A stretch of DNA of 64,000 bases from an uncultured Eubacteriales bacterium. GTDB taxonomy: Bacteria; Bacillota; Clostridia; Oscillospirales; CAG-272. The notes under the pieces were generated by a model. That model was not told the DNA's origin and did not search any database. It saw only the letters and a program-made list of their open reading frames with translations. The position numbers and the translations under genes were made by a program. The DNA lies in the NCBI GenBank assembly GCA_934525675.1, contig CAKSZH010000009.1, positions 34,978 to 98,977 of the forward strand, in the 5' to 3' direction. Below are positions 8,409 to 17,424 of this stretch, in pieces (position 1 is the first letter of the stretch; every line of letters starts with the position of its first letter).

Positions 8409-8437
8409 TTGCATTTCTCAGATTCGCGTGTTATACT
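8409..8437 (+). promoter_or_regulatory. Promoter of the second Asp-box lipoprotein
   Basis: TTGCAT at 8409-8414, 17 bp, TATACT at 8432-8437, then GAATATAAGAATTGGATTCG shared exactly with the upstream copy. Confidence 0.65.
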
Positions 8438-8468
8438 GAATATAAGAATTGGATTCGGAGGTAATTTT

Positions 8469-9527
8469 ATGAAAAAGATCGTGCTTCTCGTTCTGTGTTT
8501 CGCGCTTCTAATTTCCGCTGCTGCCTGCGGGCAGGACAAGCCCCCGGTAACCGACCCCGACACCGATGGGGCATCTGAAACCATGACCGATGCCGCAACC
8601 GAGGGACAGACCGGGGAGAATGAGACGGAGTCCGAATCCTCCGGCATATCCTACATTGACTACATGAGGATCTTTAACAAGGGATATATAGTAGATGACG
8701 ACCCCAATGCATCGTATCCTTATTTGTATTTTGCACCCAAAGGCGATGAGCTTTCGGTCATTATCCAGGAGAACGAAGCAGGCGATAGACGGTATACATA
8801 CCTTATGAATAGTTGGGGCGAAGCGTTTGAAAGCGATGAAGATTACGGGCGCGGACATGTCGGAACCAATTCGGCATGGTTCTTCAAGCGTGTGGATCCG
8901 ATTACTGACGATGACGGTAACCGAATTTACAACTTTTGTGTCACGAAGCTGGACAGACAGAGCCGTTCCATCGAGCAACACAACTTTTCACTTCCCGTTC
9001 AATCTCCCACTCCTTGGGAAGATGATGGCCAATGGAGTTATGAATGGTTCTCTGTGTGCATGCCGAACGAAAATACCTGGTTTATTTCCATCTTCCGGTA
9101 TGAATATGTGTATGTGGAGCAAAACACAATGGCCTATCTGGCGAAAACGACAGACGGAGGAAAGAGCTGGGAAGTGGTGGAATCCGGCTTGCCGATGACA
9201 AAGGGCAAGCAGGGATTCGTAGGTTGTTACTTTTTTGATGAAAACAACGGGCTGTTCATTGTGGAAGCCCACGGCATGATCGAGGTTGCACCAACCCTTT
9301 TTACATATGACGGGGGAAAGAGCTGGGAATACATAGAAATGCCTTGGAGAGAATACGATCCGGATCTGGCCCTTAGCTTGGAATTCAAATCTTGTCGTTA
9401 TGAGTTGCCGCGAAGCGACTATTCACATGCCGGAAGGATGACTTTACGTTTCCAAATGGCAAGCGGCGAAGAGGTGCTTTTTTACTCTGACGATCTGAAA
9501 AACTGGAAATGTGACAAATGGTGGTAG
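8469..9527 (+). CDS. Lipoprotein with Asp-box (BNR) repeats, paralogue
   Basis: 352 residues. The signal peptide, lipobox (AAAC) and the following GQDKPPVTD-DTDGASETMT linker are almost identical to the upstream lipoprotein, while the remainder has diverged and is 70 residues longer. Asp-box motifs occur at TDGGKSWEVVES (near residue 235) and TYDGGKSWEYIE (near 283). It is transcribed from its own duplicated promoter and ends at a hairpin shared with the convergent gene. It is probably a surface-exposed beta-propeller; its binding target is unknown. Confidence 0.75.
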   Translation: MKKIVLLVLCFALLISAAACGQDKPPVTDPDTDGASETMTDAATEGQTGENETESESSGISYIDYMRIFNKGYIVDDDPNASYPYLYFAPKGDELSVIIQENEAGDRRYTYLMNSWGEAFESDEDYGRGHVGTNSAWFFKRVDPITDDDGNRIYNFCVTKLDRQSRSIEQHNFSLPVQSPTPWEDDGQWSYEWFSVCMPNENTWFISIFRYEYVYVEQNTMAYLAKTTDGGKSWEVVESGLPMTKGKQGFVGCYFFDENNGLFIVEAHGMIEVAPTLFTYDGGKSWEYIEMPWREYDPDLALSLEFKSCRYELPRSDYSHAGRMTLRFQMASGEEVLFYSDDLKNWKCDKWW

Positions 9528-9553
9528 GCTGACCGGAATAAGCCTTTTGTACA

Positions 9554-9578
9554 GGGGCGGCAGAATTTCTGCCGCCCC
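9554..9578. terminator. Bidirectional terminator hairpin between convergent genes
   Basis: GGGGCGGCAGA pairs with TCTGCCGCCCC around ATT. The outer bases CTTTTG and CAAAAG extend it, giving T tracts on both strands. The inner sequence is the same GGCGGCAGA motif as the terminator at 8324. Confidence 0.7.
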
Positions 9579-9589
9579 CAAAAGTTTAT

Positions 9590-12361
9590 TTATGCAGGCA
9601 AAGCCCACTGTCCATAGTCGTCTTTGGCAGTCACACAGTCATCGAATTCGAAACCTTTGTAATTGATGTTTTCCGCCTGCTTGATCGTATACAGATCGGG
9701 ATCATCGTATCCTGCGGTTCCGGTCATACCGGTTCCTTGTCCCAACCAGGAGTACGCTGCATCCCCAAAATTATCCTTGATGTTTCTGCACACATTTCCG
9801 CATCCATAGACGCCGATCTGATACTTGCCGTTGATGATTTCTTTTACTTTTTCGAAATACTTTTGGATTACTTCCAGGTTATCCACGGGATCGAAATCCA
9901 CGCCGAAATAAATTGCGGAATTTTCCGGCTGTCCCAGTAATTTTGCGCTGACCAGAGCACAAAAGGCATCAAGCTTTGCGTTTTCCTCGGTAAAGTAGTC
10001 AAATTTGTTCGCAATATTCTGGTAGACCGTAACAATATTGATTTGATTTTTCCGCAGATCGGCAACTTCCGAAGCAGTCAGCGTTTTCCAGACAAAAGTG
10101 ACATCCTCTCTTTTAATGGAATTCACGTACGCCGGATAATCCGGGTTGTCAATGGTCAGATCAAATCCGACATTTTTTAAGTTCTCGAGGGTTCTTTTGA
10201 GGATTTTTTGGGGGGTGGCATCCTCACCGGCGTCGGGTTTGGTTTTCAAGTCAACACCCTTGATGGAGCCGAGGATTCCGTAATATCTGATGACAAATTC
10301 TTCCCCGCCATTCTTCATCGTCTCAATCGCTTTGGTACTCAATACCGCGGACGTATCGCAACCGTTGTGGATTCCGGCAGGCTTTTCCCTCAGCTTCCAG
10401 ATCTGATTGCCGGCATTCCCGGTGGCTTTGCTTGCCCACACAACATCCGTCCCCGACCGGGTCAGATAAAGTCCGCTCACCGCCAACTTGATCCGGAACA
10501 GCATGGAAGGAGCATCGTACACCTCAATGGAAAGATCGGATTCATACGCAGAGTTATCGGAAACATAAACCGTGTTGTCGTCCTTCTTGCACAGTCGGTA
10601 GTTATCTCCGTGTACCGTGTAGAGTTTGGAGGTTGATCCGTTTTGCACGAAGAACCATTTCTGTTTGTTTACATAGGAGAAACGATCCAGCTGCAACGTT
10701 TCAGCCTCTTTCAGACGCGCGTTTTTGTTGAGAACCAATTTTCCGTTCATTTCCACTTTTGTATTCAGTTCATTTACCTGTAAAGCGAGCGAATTGTTGG
10801 AATAAGAAAGAATATGGTATTCCACCTGTGCCCCGGAAGGAGCAACTTCGACACTCTCAAAACGCCAGAGCTGAGCATCGCCTTCATTCGCCGTCCGCCA
10901 TCTGATGTTGGAAGTGTCATCGTTTCCGATTGCCGTCAGCTTATACCCGGAATAATTTGCAAGTTCAATCTGATAGTAACCGTTGCCCTTGGAGACAAGA
11001 TATACCTCGGCATCAGTTTCGTTACCGGCGATTTCATGAATGTTGCAATTATAATTGTTTTCATCACCCCATTTACGATAGACATTGAGACCGAAGTCTT
11101 CGTCGACCTTGGATCTGATCAGGCATTTTACGTTTTCACGGATGTCATCGATTCGCCAGATCTGTTCTGTCGAGCCGGTGGGGCTGTACAGGATAACGTC
11201 TTTTCCGTTCGTCAGAGTTGTCAGTTTGGTGCCTTTGATGTTGACCACCTTTCCGTTTTTGTTGACAATATTATAGTATTTTGCCGTGGTGGCTGCCGTG
11301 ACCGTCACATTACAGCGTCCGGAGGCGCAGCCGTCCGCCGATTCCGCGGTAATGATTGCCGTTCCGACCTTCTTTGCCGTCACAAGACCGGTATTGCTTA
11401 CCGTTGCGACCGACGGGTTGTTGCTGCTCCACTGCACATTCTTGATGCTTGCGTTCTGCGGGGAGACTGTCGCCGAAAGCCTGACGGTTTCGTTGGGTGT
11501 CAGCGTCCGGTACGAGTGGGACAAGGTCACGCTTTCTGCCGGGGTGATAACGAAGATCTTCACGGAGTTACTTACTTCGCTTCCGTCCGCTGCCCTTACG
11601 TAGATGGTTGCTTTGCCGGTTGCTTTTCCGAAAACATACCCGCTCTTCTGATTGACGGTTACCACGTCGGGGTTATCCGTGGACCAGACCACTGTTCTGT
11701 CGGTCGCATTCACAGGGAGAATGCTTGCGCTGAACGTGACCCCTTCTCTTACGGGCAGAAGAAGGTAATGCAAAGTTCCGGACTCGTCGTACCCGGTAAG
11801 CGGCGGTGTGGGGATCATCTCAATGGAGGATACCGGAATCTTCTCCGTTACCGTGACGGTACAGGAGGCACTCTTGCCGCTTCCGTCGTTCGCCGTGGCG
11901 GTGATGACCGCTCTGCCGTGCGCAACTGCCGTGACCACGCCGCCCGCGACGGTTGCGACACCGGTATCGGAAGAGCTCCAGGTCAGTTTTTTGTCGGTGG
12001 CGTTCGCCGGGGAAACCGTTGCGGAAATGGTCTTCTGCTCTCCCTTTTCGATCGTGAAGCGCGAGAAGTCAAAAGATACCGATTCGACCGGGACTCTTTT
12101 GCGGACTGTGACGTTGATGCAGTCATAGGCATCGCTTCCGTCCTCGGCAGCCGCGCAGATGTACGTGGTGCCCTCCGCTTTGGCGTAAATGTAGCCGCTC
12201 GTCGGGTTGACGCTCGCGATGTCGGTATTCTGGCTGAACCACCGGATCTTCGGATTGGTGGCGTCGGACGGTTCCACCCGCGCCGAGGCTTTGTAATACC
12301 AGGATCCCTCCGTCATTTCCAGACTGTCGGGGGATACATACACTTTGGATACGTATTTCAT
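9590..12361 (-). CDS. Leaderless BIg2 x4, lectin-like, DUF1906 glycosidase-like protein
   Basis: 923 residues, with AAGGAGG just before the ATG. Four BIg2 (bacterial Ig-like group 2) domains span about residues 4-86, 90-172, 176-272 and 275-353, each with the SxxPxNAT...W.S.....ATV pattern. A ricin-B-like trefoil region with QIWR, QLWRF and QIWKL motifs covers about 360-665. Residues 670-923 form a DUF1906 (Rv2525c-like glycoside-hydrolase-fold) domain: GCDTSAVLS, IYFGVDFDP, GVYGCGNVC, FDDCVTAKDDYGQW. No signal peptide, transmembrane segment or wall anchor is present, which is odd for surface domains. It probably binds and acts on cell-wall or glycan polymers. It lies 17 bases after a second GH25-like gene, so they form an operon. 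Confidence 0.8.
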   Translation of the reverse strand: MKYVSKVYVSPDSLEMTEGSWYYKASARVEPSDATNPKIRWFSQNTDIASVNPTSGYIYAKAEGTTYICAAAEDGSDAYDCINVTVRKRVPVESVSFDFSRFTIEKGEQKTISATVSPANATDKKLTWSSSDTGVATVAGGVVTAVAHGRAVITATANDGSGKSASCTVTVTEKIPVSSIEMIPTPPLTGYDESGTLHYLLLPVREGVTFSASILPVNATDRTVVWSTDNPDVVTVNQKSGYVFGKATGKATIYVRAADGSEVSNSVKIFVITPAESVTLSHSYRTLTPNETVRLSATVSPQNASIKNVQWSSNNPSVATVSNTGLVTAKKVGTAIITAESADGCASGRCNVTVTAATTAKYYNIVNKNGKVVNIKGTKLTTLTNGKDVILYSPTGSTEQIWRIDDIRENVKCLIRSKVDEDFGLNVYRKWGDENNYNCNIHEIAGNETDAEVYLVSKGNGYYQIELANYSGYKLTAIGNDDTSNIRWRTANEGDAQLWRFESVEVAPSGAQVEYHILSYSNNSLALQVNELNTKVEMNGKLVLNKNARLKEAETLQLDRFSYVNKQKWFFVQNGSTSKLYTVHGDNYRLCKKDDNTVYVSDNSAYESDLSIEVYDAPSMLFRIKLAVSGLYLTRSGTDVVWASKATGNAGNQIWKLREKPAGIHNGCDTSAVLSTKAIETMKNGGEEFVIRYYGILGSIKGVDLKTKPDAGEDATPQKILKRTLENLKNVGFDLTIDNPDYPAYVNSIKREDVTFVWKTLTASEVADLRKNQINIVTVYQNIANKFDYFTEENAKLDAFCALVSAKLLGQPENSAIYFGVDFDPVDNLEVIQKYFEKVKEIINGKYQIGVYGCGNVCRNIKDNFGDAAYSWLGQGTGMTGTAGYDDPDLYTIKQAENINYKGFEFDDCVTAKDDYGQWALPA

Positions 12362-12378
12362 GATTTTCCTCCTTGAAT

Positions 12379-13191
12379 TTAAAACAGATTTTCGATCAGG
12401 ATCCGCATATTCCGGATCAGATCCAGGTTGAAGGTTGTCGTTCTGCCGTTGTCGGTTCCGATCGGGTGGCAGTTCTTGCCGTACTGCCAGATGGCGATCC
12501 GGCTGCTTTCCGTTCCCGCGGGAGCGCAGGGGTTCCAGTTGTCGGGACTGATGAAGTGCGAGCTTGTCATGCTGTCGTATTCCGGCAGGATGGGCGAAGT
12601 TGCCCAGACCAGGCAGGTGTCGGACAGCTCCGGGTACAGCTCCGTGCCGCGGCTGAATTTGCGGGCGAAGGCGCTGTTTGCGTCCGTATCCGCACGGAAT
12701 GCGGGAACATAGCCCTCGCGCGACAGCGCGGACGCATATCCGTACAGGAATCCGGCGGACACGGGGGTGTCGTTGCGGATGTCAAGGAAGATCGCGCACT
12801 TGCCCGGAATTTTCAGCTCCGCCGCGCGGAGTACCGCACGGTAGGCGCAGAGCCGACCCTCCGTCTCCGTCAGCATTTCCCCGGAATCCGGCGGGAAGAC
12901 CGCGGCGATCTTGACGCCCTTGGTGTGGAGGAATACTGCCTCTTCGGGGGTGAGGCAATCCGCTCCCGTAATGTTTCTTCCGCAGAAGACCGGATATTCC
13001 TTGTTGCGGACCATCCATTCAAACAGTTCCAGGTTGTTCTGGAGCCGTTCGTCTGCGGGTGCCACGCAATCGGTGCCGAACAGAAGCCCCGGGGCTTCTG
13101 TTCCTGCGGTTGCGGGGACGGACGGATCCGGTGAATACCGCATCATTCCGTCCTCCCCGCCGTGTGTTTCCAAACTTTTTCTGCAAGCCAT
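12379..13191 (-). CDS. GH25/DUF1906-like TIM-barrel protein
   Basis: 270 residues. AAAGGAGA precedes the ATG at 13191; an alternative ATG pair lies at residue 16. The region LLFGTDCVAPAD starts the barrel near residue 37, followed by KGVKIAAVFPPDSGEM, AIFLDIRNDTPVSAGFLYGY and, near the end, RIAIWQYGKN. The order of these segments is that of GH25 lysozyme-like or DUF1906 domains, where the late W-Q-Y/W segment closes the barrel. No signal peptide. It is the upstream partner of the BIg2/DUF1906 gene, and the two stand alone between convergent neighbours. Catalytic activity is not certain because the usual acidic pair is not clear to me. Confidence 0.6.
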   Translation of the reverse strand: MACRKSLETHGGEDGMMRYSPDPSVPATAGTEAPGLLFGTDCVAPADERLQNNLELFEWMVRNKEYPVFCGRNITGADCLTPEEAVFLHTKGVKIAAVFPPDSGEMLTETEGRLCAYRAVLRAAELKIPGKCAIFLDIRNDTPVSAGFLYGYASALSREGYVPAFRADTDANSAFARKFSRGTELYPELSDTCLVWATSPILPEYDSMTSSHFISPDNWNPCAPAGTESSRIAIWQYGKNCHPIGTDNGRTTTFNLDLIRNMRILIENLF

Positions 13192-13433
13192 TTTTCTTCT
13201 CCTTTTCTTTTTTTGTGATTTGGCTTTCCAGCCCGCCCCCGGGCTGTGACCTCATTCTGACTCTTAACCGGGTCGGTTTTTGTCATGGTAAAAAAAATAA
13301 TGGCAAAAAATGTTCCTTTTTTTCCTTTTGCTCCGCACGCATATTCCGGAGGACGGCGTCATAAATTGGTAGCGAACATACGAAAAACCGCACCTTGTCT
13401 GCGGCAAACCGTCTGACGCAAAGGAGAATGGAT

Positions 13434-15107
13434 ATGGAACGCAATCAGGAACGCATCAGCCCGACGAACCCCACGCGGCGGGTTCGCATACAGTTGCCGG
13501 AAAAAGAGCTGCGCACCGAGCTGACGGAGGATTTTACCCTGCCGGATTACCAGCCGGAGATCCGTCGGCTGCTCCGGATCACGTGCACGGTACGTCCGCC
13601 CGCCGGATCCGTGGGGGCGGGAAACGCCGAGTTTTCCGGGAACGTGGACTACACGGTGCTCTATATGGGGAACGACGGAAGTCTTGCCTCGGCGCCGCTT
13701 TCCACGGAATACCGTTTTCAGGTGCCGATCGAGGCGGGGAGCGACTTTGATCTGTCCGATGCGCCGACGGTGTTCTGCCTGTGCCGGGCGGAAAACGTCA
13801 ACGGGCGGGTGACCGCTCCGCGAAAACTGACGCTCCGCTGCCGGCTCGCTTCTCTCGTCCGTTCGGAGGCGACCTGCATGATCGGGGAGAGATACCAAGG
13901 CGAACTGCCGCCCGAGGGAGAGCAATGCCGTCTGACCGGCGAATTCGGGTCGGAGACGGTGCTTTACGGCATGGATGAGGGAGTAACCCTTTCCGATGAA
14001 ATCATTCCGGACAGTCCGACCGACACGCTCCGGGTCCTGTCGGCGGACGGGCGGGTCTTTCTGACCGGCGCGGAGGCAGGAAGCGGAACCGTCCGTTGCC
14101 GTGGTGACCTGATTCTGACGCTGACGACGCAGAAGGAAGCCCCGGAACCGGAGAAAAGCGTCGGAAGTCTCTTGGATGACGCGGTCGCGGTCAACAGTGC
14201 CGGTGACCCGCAGCCCCCGGAGGCACCCGCCGTACCGGAATTGCACACGATTACCCGCAAATTACCGATCGACGCGGAGATCCCGGTGGACGGGGCGGAC
14301 GTCAGCTGTGCGGCTGCGGCATGGGGAACCTGCACCGACCTTTCGGTCAGCGTGGAGGACGGGCGGATTCTCGTTGACGCGGGGCTGACGCTGGAGGCGC
14401 TCTGTCAGAAGCGGGAAACCAACGAATACACCAAGGATCTGTACGCGGACGGAAGAAGCTGTACCGTGACCTACACGGAACGGAAAGTACCCGTCGCCCT
14501 CGGCGCGGGGATCGGAAACCTGTCCGTCGGCGGGACGGCGGCGCTCGGCGATCTCGGGATCCGTCCCGGCGCGCGGGTGCTCGACGTGACCGGGACCGCA
14601 CAGGTGACGGGGATCACGGAAGAAAAGGGGAAGCCGGTTCTGACGGGCGTCTGCCGCTTCCATCTCCTGACCGCGGACGCGGGCGGCGAAATTTCCCCTG
14701 CCGAGGCGGAGTTCCCGTTCCGGTACACCGTGGAGGGGACGAGATCCGCGGCGGGCAATGCCGGCGGGGTCGACGATGTGTCGGGGGACGCGGTCGCAGA
14801 GCTGGTTTCCTGCCGCGCCCGCATTGACGGAGAACGGCTTGCCGCGGACGGCGAAGTGACGGTCGCGTTCCGGCTTTCCGTCCCCGGGACCGTCCGGATG
14901 CCGGAGAGCGTGCGGTTCGGGGAACGCAACGTCGTGCCCGTGGGCGGCATCCGGATCTGCTATCCCGCGCCGGGGGAGACGCTGTGGGACGTGGCAAAGC
15001 GGTTTGCGGTTCCCGTGTCGGTGCTGACGGGGAAGAACGATCTGCCCGCGGCGCCGCGCGCGGACGATCCCGCGTCGCTCGGCGACGCGCGGTATCTGCT
15101 GATCTGA
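13434..15107 (+). CDS. SipL-like spore protein (SPOCS/DUF3794 plus LysM)
   Basis: About 557 residues. AAGGAG at 13421-13426 favours ATG 13434 over the ATG two codons earlier, which is too close to it. The N-terminal part (MERNQERISP, then RIQLPEKELRTELTEDFTLPDYQPEIRRLLRITC) is a SPOCS/DUF3794 domain. Two further copies follow in the middle, and the C-terminus is a LysM-like domain (YPAPGETLWDVAKRFAVPVSVLTGKNDL). This is the arrangement of C. difficile SipL, which binds SpoIVA and anchors the coat to the forespore. Expression would be sporulation controlled. An Ala/Pro-rich linker near residue 250 is variable. Confidence 0.82.
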   Translation: MERNQERISPTNPTRRVRIQLPEKELRTELTEDFTLPDYQPEIRRLLRITCTVRPPAGSVGAGNAEFSGNVDYTVLYMGNDGSLASAPLSTEYRFQVPIEAGSDFDLSDAPTVFCLCRAENVNGRVTAPRKLTLRCRLASLVRSEATCMIGERYQGELPPEGEQCRLTGEFGSETVLYGMDEGVTLSDEIIPDSPTDTLRVLSADGRVFLTGAEAGSGTVRCRGDLILTLTTQKEAPEPEKSVGSLLDDAVAVNSAGDPQPPEAPAVPELHTITRKLPIDAEIPVDGADVSCAAAAWGTCTDLSVSVEDGRILVDAGLTLEALCQKRETNEYTKDLYADGRSCTVTYTERKVPVALGAGIGNLSVGGTAALGDLGIRPGARVLDVTGTAQVTGITEEKGKPVLTGVCRFHLLTADAGGEISPAEAEFPFRYTVEGTRSAAGNAGGVDDVSGDAVAELVSCRARIDGERLAADGEVTVAFRLSVPGTVRMPESVRFGERNVVPVGGIRICYPAPGETLWDVAKRFAVPVSVLTGKNDLPAAPRADDPASLGDARYLLI

Positions 15108-15195
15108 CCCGCCGGGGAAAGCGCAACAAAGAAAGAAAAAACTCCGGAGAACGGCCGTATCCGTATGCTGCCGGATTTTCCGGGGAAAGCAAAAC

Positions 15196-15238
15196 GCAGA
15201 AGGGCAAGCCGTTGCCAAGCGACGGCTTGCCCTTCTGC
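15196..15238. terminator. 17-bp hairpin between convergent spore genes
   Basis: Arms 15196-15212 and 15222-15238 (GCAGAAGGGCAAGCCGT and its complement) enclose a 9-base loop. There is no T tract, so termination is likely but not certain. Confidence 0.45.
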
Positions 15239-15343
15239 AATGAGGAATGTCTGCGGGCGGCAGGACGCTGACCCGCCGCGGGAGGGGAGGACCGTACCGG
15301 AAAGGGATTCCCCCTTCCCCGCAGGGAATATCCCCCCGGAATA

Positions 15344-15787
15344 TCATCGGAACAACAGGATCACCCAATAAATCACCCCGTAGATCGCCCCCGACAGCGT
15401 CCCGTAAAGCAGAACGGGACCCGCGACGGTAAAGATTTTCGCGCCGACGCCGAGCACCAGCCCCTCGGATTTGCTGTCAAGCGCGGGGGAAACCACCGCG
15501 TTCGCAAAGCCCGTGATCGGTACCAGCGTACCGGCGCCGGCAACCTTGGCAATGTTGTCAAAGACACCGAGCGCGGTCAGAAGAACGGCGACAAACACGA
15601 GCGTGACGGAGGTCAGGGTTCCCGCCGTTTCCTCCGTGTAGCCCGGGATGAGCAGATACAGCGAGCGGAGCCCTTCGGCAAGGGCACAGATCAGCCCCCC
15701 GATGAGGAACGCCATGAGACAGTCACGGAACAGCGGCGATCTCGGCGCACGGGCGGCAACATATTTGCGATAGGTTTTTTTCTGCAC
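15344..15787 (-). CDS. spoVAC: Stage V sporulation protein AC
   Basis: About 147 residues from the GTG at 15787, which has GGAGGAGAG 5-8 bases upstream; longer in-frame extensions lack the family's N-terminus. It aligns by eye with SpoVAC: FRDCLMAFLIGGLICALAEG, TSVTLVFVAVLLTALGVFDNIAKVAGAGTLVPITGFANAVVSPALDSKSEG, and VLGVGAKIFTVAGPVLLYG. It has four or more membrane segments. In Bacillus and Clostridium SpoVAC forms part of the inner-membrane channel that moves dipicolinic acid into the spore. Here it stands alone: spoVAD and spoVAE are not adjacent on either side. Confidence 0.88.
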   Translation of the reverse strand: MQKKTYRKYVAARAPRSPLFRDCLMAFLIGGLICALAEGLRSLYLLIPGYTEETAGTLTSVTLVFVAVLLTALGVFDNIAKVAGAGTLVPITGFANAVVSPALDSKSEGLVLGVGAKIFTVAGPVLLYGTLSGAIYGVIYWVILLFR

Positions 15788-15808
15788 GGGATACTCTCCT
15801 CCGACCGC

Positions 15809-15837
15809 TTGACAAGATTGTCTCGGCAGTCTATAAT
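15809..15837 (+). promoter_or_regulatory. Consensus sigma-A promoter
   Basis: TTGACA at 15809-15814, 17 bp, TATAAT at 15832-15837. It drives the coiled-coil gene at 15897. Confidence 0.85.
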
Positions 15838-15896
15838 GTAGTAAGGGAAACGGGGACGCTTTTTGCGTTGCCCGGCTTGAAAAGGAGTGGTAACTG

Positions 15897-16349
15897 ATGT
15901 CCGGATGGAAAGAATTCAAGACCTCTGTCAGCCGTTTGGCTCAGAAGGCAAGTCAGAAGACCGAAGAGCTGGCGGACAGCGCCGCGCTCCGTCTTCGTCT
16001 GAACGAAGCACGCGGAAACCTGGATGAGGCATACGCGGGACTCGGCAGACTGATGTATGTCCGTCTGCGCGAGGGCGGGGACAACACGGTGGAGATCGAC
16101 GCGGTGATGTCGCGGATTGACACGCTCACGCAGGAGATTGCGAAGCTGGAAGCGACGATCGAGGGCAAGAAAGCCGCAAAGCAGGCGAGCCGCGAGGCAA
16201 AGAAGAGCGGCGAGGAAGCGCCGGCGGACGGCACGGATCCGGCAGATGCGACCGGTGCGGAGGAATCCGCAGACGCGGAAGCGACCGCAGGTGAAACCGA
16301 CGCCGCAGAGGAACCCACGGCGGACGAAAAAAGCGAAAAGAGCGAATAA
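15897..16349 (+). CDS. Coiled-coil protein with acidic tail, unknown function
   Basis: 150 residues with AAAAGGAG before the ATG. Residues 1-100 are predicted helical with heptad-like spacing (SRLAQKASQKTEELADSAAL, then IDTLTQEIAKLEATIEGKK). Residues 100-150 are an Ala/Glu/Asp-rich low-complexity tail (EESADAEATAGETD). No signal or membrane segment. The strong housekeeping promoter suggests constitutive expression. It shares the intergenic region with divergent spoVAC. No family recognised beyond short helical proteins common in Clostridia. Confidence 0.65.
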   Translation: MSGWKEFKTSVSRLAQKASQKTEELADSAALRLRLNEARGNLDEAYAGLGRLMYVRLREGGDNTVEIDAVMSRIDTLTQEIAKLEATIEGKKAAKQASREAKKSGEEAPADGTDPADATGAEESADAEATAGETDAAEEPTADEKSEKSE

Positions 16350-17134
16350 GTCCGAATTAGCCCGGATAAGTCCGGTCAGGTGGCGTTTTGTATCGGTGCG
16401 CTGCCCTGCCCGGATCGGCATTCTGCCGTTGCAAAACGGGGTGTAAGCCCTGACCCGGTGAAACCGTAACCGGGGCGGTTGCGCTCCCGAACCGCCCGGA
16501 TCATTCCGGCTTGCGGCAGTCTGCCCGGCGTGGGAGGACGCCTCTCTGCCCCTGCTGTTCATAAGCAGCCGTGGTGGTATTCCGACGCAGAACGGGATTG
16601 TATGCCCTGACCCGGGAACCGGGTAATCAGGCAAAGCCCGGGGCGGCATCCTGCCGCCGTAAGGCGGGACGCATGCAGCGGATCGTAAAACCCAATGATG
16701 ATGTACGCCCCTCGCGGGAAACCGCGAGGGGCGCCGGCGTATCTGCCGTAGGGAATGGAACTCGCGGACGGAAAAATGATGAAAACCGTCCGGATCCGGA
16801 GTATTTTTCCCGCTTGCGTGCAGTCAACAGCGCGTGTGCGGGCGCTGCCCTCCGGGGGCAGGATCCGCGTCCGTTCAAAGCGTTACGAAACGGATGCGCG
16901 ACGGGCGTACCTTTTCGTTTTTCTTTGTCGGCCGCCCGAATCGGTCGCACGGTCATTGCGCCCGTGCGGCACTCTTACGAAACCGTTCCGTTTCTTTCCG
17001 GTGTCGTTTGCGTACCGTGGCAAAGCCCCGGTCGGGGCTTTGCTTCCGGTCCCGCTTTCTTTCCGGGATGTGCGCGGGAAATCAACTGCCGCGCCGGAGG
17101 GTTCCGTGAATCGGCTGAAACAGGTTGCTTTCCG
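16350..17134. other. 785-bp gene-free stretch with diverged repeats and hairpins
   Basis: No convincing coding frame on either strand. Two diverged copies of a roughly 60-base segment are seen near 16420-16480 and 16575-16650; both read GCCCTGACCCGG, then a short spacer, then GGGGCGG. A perfect 11-bp hairpin with a GAAA tetraloop sits at 16707-16732 (GCCCCTCGCGG arm). A second hairpin, GCAAAGCCCC with GGGGCTTTGC, lies at 17020-17043. It could hold a structured RNA or be decayed repeat DNA. Confidence 0.5.
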
Positions 17135-17410
17135 TCAGGCTGTGACGGTGGTGCGGTATTTCTGCTTTTCCGCTTCTACCTTTGCGTCCTCCGCCTTTTC
17201 CACGGAGTACCAGTTTCTCGACTGCATCTCCGAAAAGACGTGTTCCTGCATTTTGTGTTCGTCCGTGAGCAGTGTGGAAAGGCATTCCCGCACAGGGGAC
17301 GAAACGGTTTCGCAAAGGAAGGTGTTGTACACGTGTGTCATGAATTTCTCCGACGTCAGAAGGTCGGTCATTCTTGCCTTGTCGTCCATCTGATTCATCA
17401 TATTCTGCAT
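17135..17410 (-). CDS. CotF-like spore coat protein
   Basis: 91 residues with AAGGAGG before ATG. The segment MDDKARMTDLLTSEKFMTHVYNTFLCETVSSPVRECLSTLLTDEHKMQEHVFSEMQSRNWY is the ferritin-like helical pair of the Coat F family. Ends in a basic, Thr-rich tail. In Bacillus such proteins are part of the spore coat or a spore-associated layer. A second, smaller CotF-type gene lies 14 bases upstream, and the two are likely co-transcribed. Confidence 0.85.
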   Translation of the reverse strand: MQNMMNQMDDKARMTDLLTSEKFMTHVYNTFLCETVSSPVRECLSTLLTDEHKMQEHVFSEMQSRNWYSVEKAEDAKVEAEKQKYRTTVTA

Positions 17411-17424
17411 CTGACCGTTCCTCC

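Noticed and set aside
10814..12376. 520-codon plus-strand frame opposite the BIg2/DUF1906 gene
   Set aside because: The minus-strand gene has clear domains and ribosome site; the frame has neither.
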